Assembly: GCF_003337425.1 (NCBI RefSeq)
Contig: NZ_QPJU01000009.1
Coordinates: 62,001 to 126,000 of the forward strand
Reading direction: 5' to 3'
DNA: 64,000 bases
Source: Extensimonas vulgaris
GTDB taxonomy: Bacteria; Pseudomonadota; Gammaproteobacteria; Burkholderiales; Burkholderiaceae_C
The number at the start of each line of letters is the position of its first letter. Position 1 is the stretch's first letter. Shown in pieces: positions 17,833 through 26,551 of this stretch. Under the pieces are notes generated by a model. The model had not been told where the DNA came from. It did no database searches and saw only the letters and a program-made list of their open reading frames with translations. The translations under genes and the position numbers were made by a program.

Positions 17833-17863
17833 ACGGCAAGCAAACGGCAAGCAAACGGCAAGC
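17831..17863. repeat. three tandem 11-bp iteron-like repeats
   Basis: AAACGGCAAGC is repeated three times without change, starting inside the stop codon of the preceding gene. A related CGGCAAG precedes them. They lie ~75 bp before the AlpA-like/replication gene block, so they may be iterons or regulator sites. Confidence 0.6.
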
Positions 17864-17939
17864 GCTTACCTGCCGATTTATGCGAAAAATAGGTAACCGT
17901 CATTAATCAACGCCCCAATGGGCAGAAAGACGGTAACCA

Positions 17940-18191
17940 ATGCAAGCAACCCTGCACAGCGCAGACACCCGCCGCGCTGCAACCGAGCCACAGAAGTTTC
18001 CGCCGTTGGAATTGGTCAACCGCCCCACGGTGCCGACCGAACAGGCTGCTTATTACCTAAACCGCCGCCCGCAGACCTTGCGCACATGGGCGATGAATTC
18101 GGGAACCGGCCCCGTTTCCTGCATCCGTATCAATGGCCGCCTTGCGTGGCCCGTATCTGAACTGCGCCGCGTTCTTGGGGTGTCAGCATGA
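17940..18191 (+). CDS. AlpA/excisionase-like small DNA-binding protein
   Basis: An 83-aa protein with a helix-turn-helix-like segment (PTEQAAYYLNRRPQTLRTWA) and a C-terminal wing-like region (INGRLAWPVSELRRVLG), as in MerR/AlpA-type excisionases and regulators. It starts a chain of four genes coupled by 4-bp or similar overlaps, ending with the Toprim protein. It probably controls replication or excision of the element. Confidence 0.65.
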   Translation: MQATLHSADTRRAATEPQKFPPLELVNRPTVPTEQAAYYLNRRPQTLRTWAMNSGTGPVSCIRINGRLAWPVSELRRVLGVSA

Positions 18192-18589
18192 CCAGCCCCA
18201 CCACCATCTACGCCAACCCGGACGGGCACGAAATCGCTGTGGTCGACAACCTGCTGACGGCCTGCACCAGTGAGGGTACCGCCGTTTCAATCCCAATTGG
18301 CCCCGAGGGGCTGCGCGATGTGGCTGCAAAGCTGCTGGCCCAGGCCGATGCAGACGTGGCAAACACCGCCGAACATGAAGGTGCTGCCTTGGGGCTCGCA
18401 CTGGTTCAGGAGCTGGTCGCAATGCGTGGCCGCTCCCAGGCCGATGCACTGCGCCAAATTCACGACAAGTTGCAGGCCCTGAACAAAATGGGGCACTTCG
18501 ACCGCGCTGCCGGTGGCTTTTCCGTAGCAATCTTGAACGTGCTGCAAGTCGGTGTGGCGAACCTGCCCAGGGTGGAGGGCTGCAAATGA
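18188..18589 (+). CDS. hypothetical protein, translationally coupled
   Basis: A 133-aa protein that I do not recognise. It is largely helical with an Ala/Asp-rich middle (AAKLLAQADADVANTAEHE) and a conserved-looking C-terminus. ATGA overlaps couple it to the genes on both sides. Its place between the AlpA-like protein and the replication protein suggests a helper in replication or regulation. Confidence 0.6.
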   Translation: MTSPTTIYANPDGHEIAVVDNLLTACTSEGTAVSIPIGPEGLRDVAAKLLAQADADVANTAEHEGAALGLALVQELVAMRGRSQADALRQIHDKLQALNKMGHFDRAAGGFSVAILNVLQVGVANLPRVEGCK

Positions 18590-18828
18590 AAACGCCCGAC
18601 CCCACCAAAGCAGAATCGAGCGCCCCGAACACCGCGCAGTTTACCGACGCTGGCGCGCAATTCAACACCCTGCGCAGCGCTTTCGCACAGCAGGGGCACA
18701 GCCTGCACCGCGTTGCAGCCCCGGACGGCACCACCGCCTACTGGGCTGAACGCTGGGGGCTGGCGCGCTACCTGCCCAGCTTGCACGACGCGGCACTGTT
18801 TCTGGCGCAGATTGGAGGGCGGCTGTGA
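18586..18828 (+). CDS. small hypothetical protein
   Basis: An 80-aa protein that I do not recognise. Its C-terminal half (AYWAERWGLARYLPSLHDA) resembles short accessory proteins found next to Toprim/DUF3987 proteins in mobile elements. It overlaps the genes on both sides, so it is part of the same message. Confidence 0.55.
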   Translation: MKTPDPTKAESSAPNTAQFTDAGAQFNTLRSAFAQQGHSLHRVAAPDGTTAYWAERWGLARYLPSLHDAALFLAQIGGRL

Positions 18829-21275
18829 TGACAGTGATCGACCAATTCCAATCGGCCATCGCAGCGGCTGGCCTGGCCGTGCCTGATGTGATCCATGCCG
18901 ACGGCGCATTGCACCGCTACAGCACCAACGGCAAGCGCAGCGACACCAGCGGCTGGTATGTCTTGCACGACGATGGCGACATGGCTGCTGGTGCATTCGG
19001 CTGCTGGCGCACTGGCATGCAACAGAACTGGTGCAGCAAGGATGTGAACAGGCTCACACCAGCCCAGCGCAGTGCCCACCAGCAGCGCATGCAAGCCATT
19101 GCCCAGCAGCGCGATGCCGACAAAGCCCAGCGCCATCAAGATGCAGCAGGGGCAGCGGCAAAACGCTGGGAGGCTGCACTACCAGCCCCGGCAGATCATC
19201 CTTATCTAGTGCGCAAGGGTATCCGGCCCCACGGAATCAAGACCGAGGGCGAGGCGCTGCTGATCCCACTGCGCGATGCATCAACCACCTTGCACAGCCT
19301 GCAAGCCATCGGCCCAGAGGGGGACAAGCGCTTTCAACCGGGCGGGCGCATCAAGGGCTGCTACTTCGGAATCGGCAAGCCCAAGGGCGTGCTGATCGTG
19401 TGCGAAGGCTTTGCCACTGGCGCATCCATCCATGAGGCCACCGGCCATGCCGTAGCCTGCGCGATGAACGCGGGGAACCTGCTGGAAGTGGCCCAGGCCC
19501 TGCACAGCAAGTACCCCAAGCTGCGCCTGATCCTGGCTGCTGACGATGACTGGAAAACCGAGGGCAACCCCGGCATTGCCAAAGCCACCGAGGCGGCAAA
19601 GGCTGTGGGCGGACTGCTGGCAGTGCCCAGGTTCACCGGCGAGCGCGGTGACGGGGAAACCGACTTCAACGACCTGCACTTGCGCGAACAATTTGGCGCT
19701 GTACGCCGATGCATTGAAGCTGCGGCACCAGTGGCAATCAGCCCTGCGTTTCCGGCACTGGAAGATGGCGCAGGGGGCGGTGCGTGGGTTGATCCCGCCC
19801 TCCCACCTGAGCCGCTGCGCGCCACCTTGCCACCGGCTGCGGCCTATCCGGTAGAGGCGCTGGGTGATGTGCTGGGCAGCGCAGCCCAAGCCCTACACGA
19901 TGCTGTCAAGGCACCGCTGGCGATGTGCGCGCAGTCGGTTTTGGCTGCTGCCAGCCTTGCGGCGCAAGCGCATTTTGATGTGCTGTTGCCATGGGGCGGA
20001 CGCAAGCCGACCAGTCTCTTTTTGCTGACCGTGGGCGAATCAGGGGAGCGCAAAAGCGCAATTGATGATCTGGTGCTTGGCGCTGCGAAAGCCCAGGAAA
20101 AAAAGGCGATGGAGGCTTATGAGCAAGCCCTTGCTGAACATGAGCAGGAATTGGCATCTTGGCAAAAAGCGGTTGATGCTGCGCGCAGCGCTGCCACGCA
20201 AGGCAAGAAGGGCACCGCCACATCGGCCCAAGTGCAGCAAGCTGTGCAAGAGGTAGGCCCCAAGCCCGAAGCACCTGTTGCCCCTTTGCGCTTTGTGACC
20301 GACCCCACGGTGGAGGGACTCTACAAACTGCTGGCACTGGCGCAGCCCAGCGTGGCCTTGTTCAGCGATGAAGGCGGGCTGCTGATTGGCGGGCATGCCC
20401 TCAACAGTGACAACGCCCTCAAGACCATGGCGCGCTGGTGCAAGCTGTGGGACGGCAGTCCCTTTGACCGTGTGCGCGCTGGCGATGGCGTGGGCATCCT
20501 CTACGGGCGGCGCATGTGTATGCACCAACTCGCGCAGGGCGATGTGATGGTGAAGCTGCTTTCCGACCGCATGGCGAATGGGCAGGGGCTGTTGGCGCGT
20601 TGCCTGGTAGCCTGGCCTGAATCGACCATCGGCACGCGGCAGGTGGATCAATTCGAATGGGCAGGCGACCGGCGCGAACTCAAACGCATGTTTGCCGTGC
20701 TGTCGGGCTTGATGGAAGCCGCGCCCCCCACATCGGACGAATGCGGGCAGGTTCTCGAACCTGTGGAGCTGGAGCTGACAGACGAAGCCAAGGCGCTATC
20801 CATCGCAGCACATAACCAGTTTGAAACCTTGATGGCCCCAGGCTGCGAGTTGTCGGAGCTGCGCGACCGGGCGTCAAAGGCGCTGGAAAACGCTTGCCGC
20901 ATCGCGGGCGTGCTGACAGCCATCGAGCAAGGCGTGACCGCGCGGCACATCAATGCTGAAACCCTGGCGCGCGGCCTGGTGCTGGTGCAATGGTATTTAG
21001 CCGAGACGCTGCGCGTCCGTGGCGTTGCGGCAGTTCCGCGAGAAGTGCAGGACGCTGAAACCCTGCTGGCCTGGCTGCGCGAGCGTGGCATGCAGCGCTT
21101 TCGCACAGCGCCTGTACTGACCAAGGGGCCAGCACAGCTACGCAACAAGGCACGGCTGACGGCGGCTGTTGATGCGCTGGTATCGACCGGCTATCTACTT
21201 CCACTGCCAGCCGGGACGGAGATCGACGGCATCAAGGCCCGACTCGCATGGGAGGTGCTGAACCATGTGGTTTGA
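18828..21275 (+). CDS. Toprim and DUF3987 domain replication protein (primase/helicase-like)
   Basis: An 815-aa protein with an N-terminal DNA-processing part and a Toprim domain around residue 187 (VLIVCEGFATGASIHEA, then ILAADDD), followed by a DUF3987 domain with the P-loop-like GESGERKSA near residue 402 and a coiled segment after it. This arrangement is typical of primase-helicase proteins of integrative elements and satellites. I infer that it replicates the excised element. ATG overlaps the upstream stop as TGATG. Confidence 0.8.
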   Translation: MTVIDQFQSAIAAAGLAVPDVIHADGALHRYSTNGKRSDTSGWYVLHDDGDMAAGAFGCWRTGMQQNWCSKDVNRLTPAQRSAHQQRMQAIAQQRDADKAQRHQDAAGAAAKRWEAALPAPADHPYLVRKGIRPHGIKTEGEALLIPLRDASTTLHSLQAIGPEGDKRFQPGGRIKGCYFGIGKPKGVLIVCEGFATGASIHEATGHAVACAMNAGNLLEVAQALHSKYPKLRLILAADDDWKTEGNPGIAKATEAAKAVGGLLAVPRFTGERGDGETDFNDLHLREQFGAVRRCIEAAAPVAISPAFPALEDGAGGGAWVDPALPPEPLRATLPPAAAYPVEALGDVLGSAAQALHDAVKAPLAMCAQSVLAAASLAAQAHFDVLLPWGGRKPTSLFLLTVGESGERKSAIDDLVLGAAKAQEKKAMEAYEQALAEHEQELASWQKAVDAARSAATQGKKGTATSAQVQQAVQEVGPKPEAPVAPLRFVTDPTVEGLYKLLALAQPSVALFSDEGGLLIGGHALNSDNALKTMARWCKLWDGSPFDRVRAGDGVGILYGRRMCMHQLAQGDVMVKLLSDRMANGQGLLARCLVAWPESTIGTRQVDQFEWAGDRRELKRMFAVLSGLMEAAPPTSDECGQVLEPVELELTDEAKALSIAAHNQFETLMAPGCELSELRDRASKALENACRIAGVLTAIEQGVTARHINAETLARGLVLVQWYLAETLRVRGVAAVPREVQDAETLLAWLRERGMQRFRTAPVLTKGPAQLRNKARLTAAVDALVSTGYLLPLPAGTEIDGIKARLAWEVLNHVV

Positions 21276-21789
21276 CCCGCATGCCCTGCTTTCCAGACCT
21301 GCACCCCCTGCTAATCTTGCTAATCTGCGAATTCCGAGGGGGCAGGACGCCACCCAGGGATCGGAAATTAGCAAATTAGCAGAATTAGCAGCCCCCGACC
21401 GCTGGGCATGGCCGCACAGCAGCGCCATGAACGGGCAGGAATTGGATACCTTCATGGCGCGGCAAGACTTGTTCCAGCAGCGCGGCACATCACCCCAGGA
21501 TGCCGAGCGCCTGGCCGATAAGCTGGTGATCCGGGATCGTGGGGGCGATGACCGGCGGCTGTGCCTGGAGTGCCGACACCTGCGTGGCGATGGCCCGTAC
21601 CGCTGCGGCAACGCCCGGGCGGCTGGCCTGCACCCCGACCTGGCGCAGGACATGGTGCTGACCTTGCAACACTGCCAAGGGCATGACGCGGCACGCTTGC
21701 CCATGGGCGTGATCGTTGATGCCGCGCCCGTGGTGTATGCCGCGCTGGAGGGCGAAGCCGGGTTCAAGCTGCGCGCCCAGGCATGGTAA
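21265..21789 (+). CDS. hypothetical protein with a Cys cluster
   Basis: A 174-aa protein that starts 11 bp inside the end of the Toprim gene. The middle carries CLECRHLRGDGPYRCG, a C-x2-C...C pattern that could bind zinc. The N-terminus is a Pro/Ala-rich linker. Similar proteins often accompany replication genes in island-type elements; the function is unknown. Confidence 0.6.
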   Translation: MWFDPHALLSRPAPPANLANLRIPRGQDATQGSEISKLAELAAPDRWAWPHSSAMNGQELDTFMARQDLFQQRGTSPQDAERLADKLVIRDRGGDDRRLCLECRHLRGDGPYRCGNARAAGLHPDLAQDMVLTLQHCQGHDAARLPMGVIVDAAPVVYAALEGEAGFKLRAQAW

Positions 21790-21825
21790 GCCAGCCGGGG
21801 CCGTGCATTGCCTGATGGTCTGCGC

Positions 21826-21936
21826 ATGATGCTGCAAGGGTTCAAGCTGACCGACTCCCAGGACGTTATCGACCTGGCCGCACGTCAAAAGAAAGCGCGC
21901 CGCGATGGACACCGCCAAGCCCGCCCAGATGGGTGA
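21826..21936 (+). CDS. short hypothetical ORF (36 aa)
   Basis: A small reading frame beginning MMLQGFKLTDSQDVI and ending in a basic, Arg/Lys-rich tail. It lies 36 bp after the preceding gene on the same strand. It has no recognised family and could be spurious. Confidence 0.3.
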   Translation: MMLQGFKLTDSQDVIDLAARQKKARRDGHRQARPDG

Positions 21937-21979
21937 GCCCTTTCCGAATGAGCCGCTGGACTTCTAGGGGTTTGGTGGC

Positions 21980-22237
21980 TTGCCATTTGCTGCGGCCCAC
22001 AGGGTGGCAGTGCGTTTGACAGCAAGGAACCGTCAAGGTTTTGTCAAGGGCGGCTACATCGCAGCGTTGGTTACCAGTCCGGTTACCACGGAAAGCGCGA
22101 TGCTTGCAGGTGGCGGGCAGAAGTTGGAAGTCGGCCGACATGCTGACCAAGACCCACAAGGCGAAGGTGAGCCGGTACCGCAGCCGCCCGACCCTACTGC
22201 GCAGCTTGAATTGCTGCTACCCATGGCGGCGCACTGA
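21980..22237 (+). CDS. doubtful hypothetical ORF before a terminator
   Basis: An 85-codon frame from TTG with a Pro/Glu-rich C-terminal half (VPQPPDPTAQLELLLPM). I recognise no family. The only support is that a good rho-independent terminator follows 7 bp after the stop codon. It may be a degraded gene end. Confidence 0.25.
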   Translation: MPFAAAHRVAVRLTARNRQGFVKGGYIAALVTSPVTTESAMLAGGGQKLEVGRHADQDPQGEGEPVPQPPDPTAQLELLLPMAAH

Positions 22238-22244
22238 CAGACCG

Positions 22245-22272
22245 ACCCGGCCAGCGTGCCGGGTTTCTTGTT
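22245..22272 (+). terminator. rho-independent terminator inside the element
   Basis: A 7-bp stem ACCCGGC / GCCGGGT with a 6-nt loop is followed by a T-rich tract (TTCTTGTT). It probably ends the rightward transcript that starts with the AlpA-like gene. Confidence 0.65.
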
Positions 22273-22308
22273 CCTGCTGACAAGACTGTTGCTGCGGTTC
22301 GTGAATCT

Positions 22309-22329
22309 ATCTTCGGAAATTCCGAAGAT
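22309..22329. repeat. 21-bp perfect palindrome
   Basis: Arms of 10 bp (ATCTTCGGAA and its complement) flank a single central A. It is too compact for an efficient terminator hairpin and is not followed by a T-run; it looks like a dimeric protein-binding site. Confidence 0.45.
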
Positions 22330-22547
22330 GCAAAGCCCGCCGAGCGCACCGTCACGCGCAACGGAACAACCTACACGCAGAACACCGCCAATGTTGGCAA
22401 GGCAAAGAGCAAGCCACAGCAGCCAAGGTTGCGGCAAGGTTACGCACGGATGTGCCGTGACGAGCGCGATGCAAACACCTGAGAGGCACCGACCACCAAA
22501 GCGGATTTGGTGCTGGGGCTGGGGCTGGGGCTGTATTTGGGCAAAGT

Positions 22548-22568
22548 GCCTACAGATTGCCTACAAGC
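22548..22568. repeat. right-end copies of the 11-bp integrase-region repeat
   Basis: One perfect GCCTACAGATT (22548-22558) is followed at once by a partial copy (GCCTACA). They match the three tandem copies at 14989-15021 near the left end and lie ~57 bp inside the right attachment site. Confidence 0.65.
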
Positions 22569-22624
22569 AACAGAAAAGAAAAAACCACGCTACCGTTTAG
22601 ATAGTGGGGTTTCCTTTGCTGACT

Positions 22625-22700
22625 TGGTGCCGGAGAGAGGAATCGAACCCCCGACCTTCTCATTACGAATGAGCTGCTCTACCGACTGAGCTACTCCGGC
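22625..22700 (-). tRNA. tRNA-Thr (anticodon CGT)
   Basis: A 76-nt tRNA with encoded CCA. The acceptor stem is GCCGGAG / CTCCGGC, the anticodon loop TTCGTAA reads CGT, and the T-loop is TTCGATT. The sequence resembles E. coli thrW. Its 3' 48 nt were supplied by the integrative element, with the displaced copy at 14811-14858. Its original terminator is now 7.8 kb away. Confidence 0.97.
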
Positions 22701-22711
22701 GAAGCCCGACA

Positions 22712-23719
22712 TTATAGCGCCGTGTGGTAGCTCGTGACGCGCTCGACTTCGTTTTTCGAGCCCAGGATCACGCTCACGCGCTCGTGCAGCTGGCTGGGTT
22801 GGATGTCGAGGATGCGTTGCTGGCCGTTGGTGGCGGCGCCGCCGGCTTGTTCGACCAGCCAGGCCATGGGGTTGGCCTCGTACATCAGGCGCAGCTTGCC
22901 GGGTTTGTTCGGCTCGCGCTTGTCCCAGGGGTACATGAAGATGCCGCCGCGCACGAGGATGCGGTGCACGTCGGCGACCATGCTCGCGACCCAGCGCATG
23001 TTGAAATCCTTGCCGCGCGGGCCGTCCTTGCCTTGCAGGCACTCGTCGATGTAGCGCCGCACGGGAGGGGCCCAGTGGCGCATGTTGCTCATGTTGATCG
23101 CGAACTCTTTGGTGTCCTCGGGGATGCGCAGTTTTTCTTCGGTGAGCACGAACGAGCCCTGTTCGCGGTCCAGCGTGAACATGGCGACACCGTCGCCTAC
23201 GGTGAGCACGAGCACGGTTTGCGGGCCGTAGATGCAATAGCCAGCGGCGACCTGCTGGCGGCCGGGCTGCAGAAAGTCGCCTTCATCGACGCCGCGGTCG
23301 TCCTCGGGCATTTTGAGCACGCTGAAGATGGTGCCTATGCTCACGTTCACGTCGATGTTGCTCGAGCCGTCGAGCGGGTCGAACAGCAGCAGGTATTCGC
23401 CTTTGGGAAAGCGGTTGGGCACGACGTAGATGGCGTCCATCTCCTCGCTGGCCATGGCCGCGAGGTGGCCGCCCCACTCGTTGGCCTCGATCAGCACCTC
23501 GTTGGCGATGATGTCGAGCTTTTTTTGCACTTCGCCCTGCACGTTTTCGCTCCCGGCGCTGCCGAGCACGCTGCCGAGCGCGCCCTTGTTCACGGTCAGG
23601 CTGATGCGCTTGCACGCGCGTGCAACCACTTCGAGCAGCAGGCGCAGCTGTGCGGGGATTTTGCCGGCTTCGCGCTGCTGCTCGATCAGGTAGCGCGTGA
23701 GGCTGATGTGTGAGGTCAT
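22712..23719 (-). CDS. fbp: class I fructose-1,6-bisphosphatase
   Basis: Gluconeogenic and Calvin-cycle phosphatase that hydrolyses fructose-1,6-bisphosphate. The 335-aa chain has the class I metal site [13 protein letters not shown], an upstream SEEMD metal ligand segment and [10 protein letters not shown]. The start at 23719 has a GGGAG ribosome site; the open frame upstream lacks similarity. It lies just beyond the tRNA-Thr gene. Confidence 0.95.
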   Translation of the reverse strand: MTSHISLTRYLIEQQREAGKIPAQLRLLLEVVARACKRISLTVNKGALGSVLGSAGSENVQGEVQKKLDIIANEVLIEANEWGGHLAAMASEEMDAIYVVPNRFPKGEYLLLFDPLDGSSNIDVNVSIGTIFSVLKMPEDDRGVDEGDFLQPGRQQVAAGYCIYGPQTVLVLTVGDGVAMFTLDREQGSFVLTEEKLRIPEDTKEFAINMSNMRHWAPPVRRYIDECLQGKDGPRGKDFNMRWVASMVADVHRILVRGGIFMYPWDKREPNKPGKLRLMYEANPMAWLVEQAGGAATNGQQRILDIQPSQLHERVSVILGSKNEVERVTSYHTAL

Positions 23720-23753
23720 GCAAAGTCTCCCTGGATGTTCTACGGAATGCCGA

Positions 23754-26465
23754 TTATTCCTCGGCGAGCGCGCGGCCCACGACTTCGCGCACGTCGGCGC
23801 TGAGGTCGGGCTTGGCGGCGACGCGCGCGAGCGCTTCACGTGCGGCGCTGCGCCAGGGCTCGGCGAGCTTCTTCCAGCGGTCGAGTGCGCGCGCCAGGCG
23901 TGCGGCGACCTGCGGGTTGATGGCGTCGAGCTCGAGCACGCGCTCGCTCCAGAACTGGTAGCCGGCGGCGTCGGCGCGGTGGAAGGCGCCGGGGTTGTTC
24001 ATGCAGTAGCTGAAGATCAGGCTGCGCGCACGGTTCGGGTTCGTCAGGTGGAAGTCGGGGTGCTGCAGGAGCCGGCGCACGATGGGCAGCACCTGTCCGC
24101 CGCGGTCGGGCGCACTAGCTTGCAACGCGAACCACTTGTCGATGACCAGCGGCTCGTCTTTGAACAGTGCATGAAAGCGCTCGAGCGCAGGCGCGGCGAG
24201 CTCGTGCCCGCTCGCGACCAGCGCGCTCAAGGCGCCGAAGCGCTCGGTCATGTTCGTGGCCGTCTTGACGCGCTGATAAGCCTTGCCCGGCCAGACTTGA
24301 TCGCCCTGGTGCTGCGCGGCCAGGCACAGCATGTGCAGCGCAAGGTTGCTGAGCGCGCGGCGGCCAGCGCTGACGGGGTCGGGGCGGTACGCGCCCAGTG
24401 TCTGGTGCTGCTCCCAGGCCCATTGCCAGTCGGACTGCAGCGCGAGCGCGAGCTGCAAGCGCATGGCTTCACGCACGGCGTGCACGCGCTGCGGATCGAC
24501 CTCATCGAGCTGCTCGGCGATGTAGCTCTCGGCCGGCAGCGTGAGCACGAGCTCTTTGAAGGCGGCGTCGAGCTGCGGGTGGCGCAGCACTTCGCGCAGC
24601 GCCTGCACCAGCGATGTGGGCAGAATTTGTGCATCCAATGGGCCGCTGGCGCTTGTCTGCAGGGCGCTAGTAGCTATTGCTGCAATAGCGGCGCGCAGCA
24701 CCAGGCGTTGACCGGCCTCCCAGCGGTTGAAGGGGTCGGTGTCGTGCGCGAGCAGCGTGAGCAGCTGCGCGTCGCTCGCCTCGTCTTCGAGGATCACGGG
24801 CGCGCTGAAGCCGCGCAGCAGCGAGGGCACGGGCGCGGCGTCGATGTCCACGAAGGTGAAGCTCTGGCTCGGCTCGGTCAGCACCAGCGTGCGCGTGGTG
24901 CCGTGGGGCGCGTCCTCGCCCGCGAGTTGCAGCGGCAGCGCGTGCCCGGCGGCGTCGAGCAGGCCGAGCTCGATCGGGATCACGAAGGGTTCTTTGTGCG
25001 GCTGCCCCGGCGTGGGCGGGCAGCTTTGCGTGAGCGTGAGCGTGTAGCTGCGCGCCGCGGCGTCCCACGTGCCCTGCGCGCGCACGCGCGGCGTGCCGGC
25101 CTGGCTGTACCAGCGCTTGAACTGTGGCAGGTGGCGCGCGAGTGCGCTTGCGGGGTTGGCGTCGGCGATGGCCTGCGCAAAATCGTCACAGGTCACGGCC
25201 TGGCCGTCGTGGCGCGCGAAGTAGAGCTTCATGCCCGCCACAAAGCCTTCACGGCCGACCAGCGTCTGCATCATGCGCACGACTTCGGCGCCTTTTTCGT
25301 AGATCGTGACGGTGTAGAAGTTGTTGATCTCGATGTAGCTGTCGGGCCGCACCGGGTGCGCCATGGGGCCGGCGTCTTCGGGGAACTGCGCGGTGCGCAG
25401 CACGCGCACGTCTTCGATGCGCTTGACGGCGCGCGCCGAGGGGCTGCCGGCCATGTCCTGGCTGAATTCCTGGTCGCGGAACACCGTCAGGCCCTCTTTG
25501 AGGCTGAGCTGGAACCAGTCGCGGCAGGTGACGCGGTTGCCCGTCCAGTTGTGGAAGTATTCGTGCGCGACCACGCTTTCGATGTTCGCGTAGTCGGCGT
25601 CGGTGGCCGTCGCGGGGTTGGCGAGCACGAACTTGGTGTTGAAGATGTTCAGGCCCTTGTTTTCCATCGCGCCCATGTTGAAGTCGCTGGTCGCGACGAT
25701 CATGAAGCGCTCCAGATCGAGCGGCAGGCCAAAGCGCGCCTCGTCCCAGGCGATCGCGGCCATGAGCGAGTGCATGGCGTGCTCGGTCTTGTCGAGGTCG
25801 CCCGGGCGCACATAGACCTGCAGCAGGTGCTCGGTGCCCGCGCGGCTGCGGATGCGCTGCTCGCGCGCCACGAGCTTGCCCGCGACCAGCGCGAACAGGT
25901 AGCAGGGCTTTTTGTGCGGATCGACCCACTGGGCCCAGTGGCGCCCGTCGTCGAGCTCGCCCTGCGCGACCAGGTTGCCATTCGAGAGCAGCACCGGGTA
26001 CGCGGCCTTGTCGGCGCGCAGCGTGACGGTGTAGCTCGCCATCACGTCCGGGCGGTCGAGGAAGTAGGTGATGCGGCGAAAGCCCTCGGCCTCGCACTGC
26101 GTGAAAAAGGTGCCCTCGCTCACGTACAGGCCCATGAGCCGGGTGTTTTTGGTGGGCGCGCAGGTGGTGAAGATTTCGAGTTCCACGGGCTCGCTGCCTT
26201 CAGGCAGGTTTTCGAGCACGAGCTGGTCGCCGTCGATCTTGAAGCTGGTGCCTTGGCCGTTGACGAGCACGCGCGCGAGGTTCAGTTCCTCGCCGTCGAG
26301 GCGCAGCGGCTGCGCGGGCACGTCGGGGTTACGGCGCACGCGCATGCGATTGAGCACGCGCGTCTTGGCCGGGTCGAGGTCGAAGCTCAGATCGACGCTG
26401 TCGATCCAGTAGGCCGGCGGGGCGTAGTCCTCGCGGCGGGTGACAGTGGCTTGGGCTTCACGCAT
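23754..26465 (-). CDS. pepN: aminopeptidase N (M1 family)
   Basis: A broad-specificity zinc aminopeptidase, 903 aa from the chosen start (E. coli PepN is 870). The substrate motif GAMENKGLN and the zinc site [11 protein letters not shown] with the distal Glu in [12 protein letters not shown] are intact. An ATG at 26477 is equally possible; neither has a clear ribosome site. A copy of the dispersed ~45-bp repeat (24633-24677) is inserted in frame, giving an Ala/Ser-rich run in the C-terminal helical part. A second copy lies just upstream of the start. Confidence 0.95.
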   Translation of the reverse strand: MREAQATVTRREDYAPPAYWIDSVDLSFDLDPAKTRVLNRMRVRRNPDVPAQPLRLDGEELNLARVLVNGQGTSFKIDGDQLVLENLPEGSEPVELEIFTTCAPTKNTRLMGLYVSEGTFFTQCEAEGFRRITYFLDRPDVMASYTVTLRADKAAYPVLLSNGNLVAQGELDDGRHWAQWVDPHKKPCYLFALVAGKLVAREQRIRSRAGTEHLLQVYVRPGDLDKTEHAMHSLMAAIAWDEARFGLPLDLERFMIVATSDFNMGAMENKGLNIFNTKFVLANPATATDADYANIESVVAHEYFHNWTGNRVTCRDWFQLSLKEGLTVFRDQEFSQDMAGSPSARAVKRIEDVRVLRTAQFPEDAGPMAHPVRPDSYIEINNFYTVTIYEKGAEVVRMMQTLVGREGFVAGMKLYFARHDGQAVTCDDFAQAIADANPASALARHLPQFKRWYSQAGTPRVRAQGTWDAAARSYTLTLTQSCPPTPGQPHKEPFVIPIELGLLDAAGHALPLQLAGEDAPHGTTRTLVLTEPSQSFTFVDIDAAPVPSLLRGFSAPVILEDEASDAQLLTLLAHDTDPFNRWEAGQRLVLRAAIAAIATSALQTSASGPLDAQILPTSLVQALREVLRHPQLDAAFKELVLTLPAESYIAEQLDEVDPQRVHAVREAMRLQLALALQSDWQWAWEQHQTLGAYRPDPVSAGRRALSNLALHMLCLAAQHQGDQVWPGKAYQRVKTATNMTERFGALSALVASGHELAAPALERFHALFKDEPLVIDKWFALQASAPDRGGQVLPIVRRLLQHPDFHLTNPNRARSLIFSYCMNNPGAFHRADAAGYQFWSERVLELDAINPQVAARLARALDRWKKLAEPWRSAAREALARVAAKPDLSADVREVVGRALAEE
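24633..24677 (-). repeat. dispersed ~45-bp repeat, copy inside pepN
   Basis: On the minus strand it reads ATAGCTACTAGCGC, a variable middle, then AAGCGCCAGCGGCCCATTGG, matching the other copies. It is in frame with pepN and adds about 15 residues. Confidence 0.75.
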
Positions 26466-26490
26466 GGGGGTTTCCATTGCATTGGTTTTG

Positions 26491-26535
26491 ATAGCTGCTT
26501 GCGCAGGTCTTATCTGGTCTGGAGGGCAAAAAGGC
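26491..26535 (+). repeat. dispersed ~45-bp repeat, copy in the prfB-pepN gap
   Basis: Reads ATAGCTGCTTGCGC, then a variable middle, then GGAGGGCAAAAAGGC. It lies in the intergenic space upstream of pepN, so it is part of the pepN leader. Confidence 0.7.
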
Positions 26536-26551
26536 TTAAAAATTGCAGGTG

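Larger units (their letters stand above)
21790..22624. other. 835-bp gene-poor right end of the integrative element
   Basis: No clear gene. The region holds a 36-codon frame (21826-21936), a doubtful 85-codon frame (21980-22237) ending just before a terminator (22245-22272), a 21-bp palindrome (22309-22329) and integrase-arm-like repeats (22548-22568). It may be a decayed cargo region. Confidence 0.6.
14811..22672. mobile_element. integrative element in tRNA-Thr(CGT), about 7.8 kb
   Basis: The element is bounded by 48-bp direct repeats of the tRNA 3' portion, with the intact tRNA restored at the right end. Content from left to right: tyrosine integrase, HigB/HigA toxin-antitoxin, a hypothetical gene, an AlpA-like protein, two small genes, a Toprim/DUF3987 protein and a Cys-motif protein. 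There are no capsid, tail, conjugation or mobilisation genes. It is therefore a small satellite-like or phage-remnant island that probably depends on a helper for transfer, if it moves at all. Confidence 0.88.
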
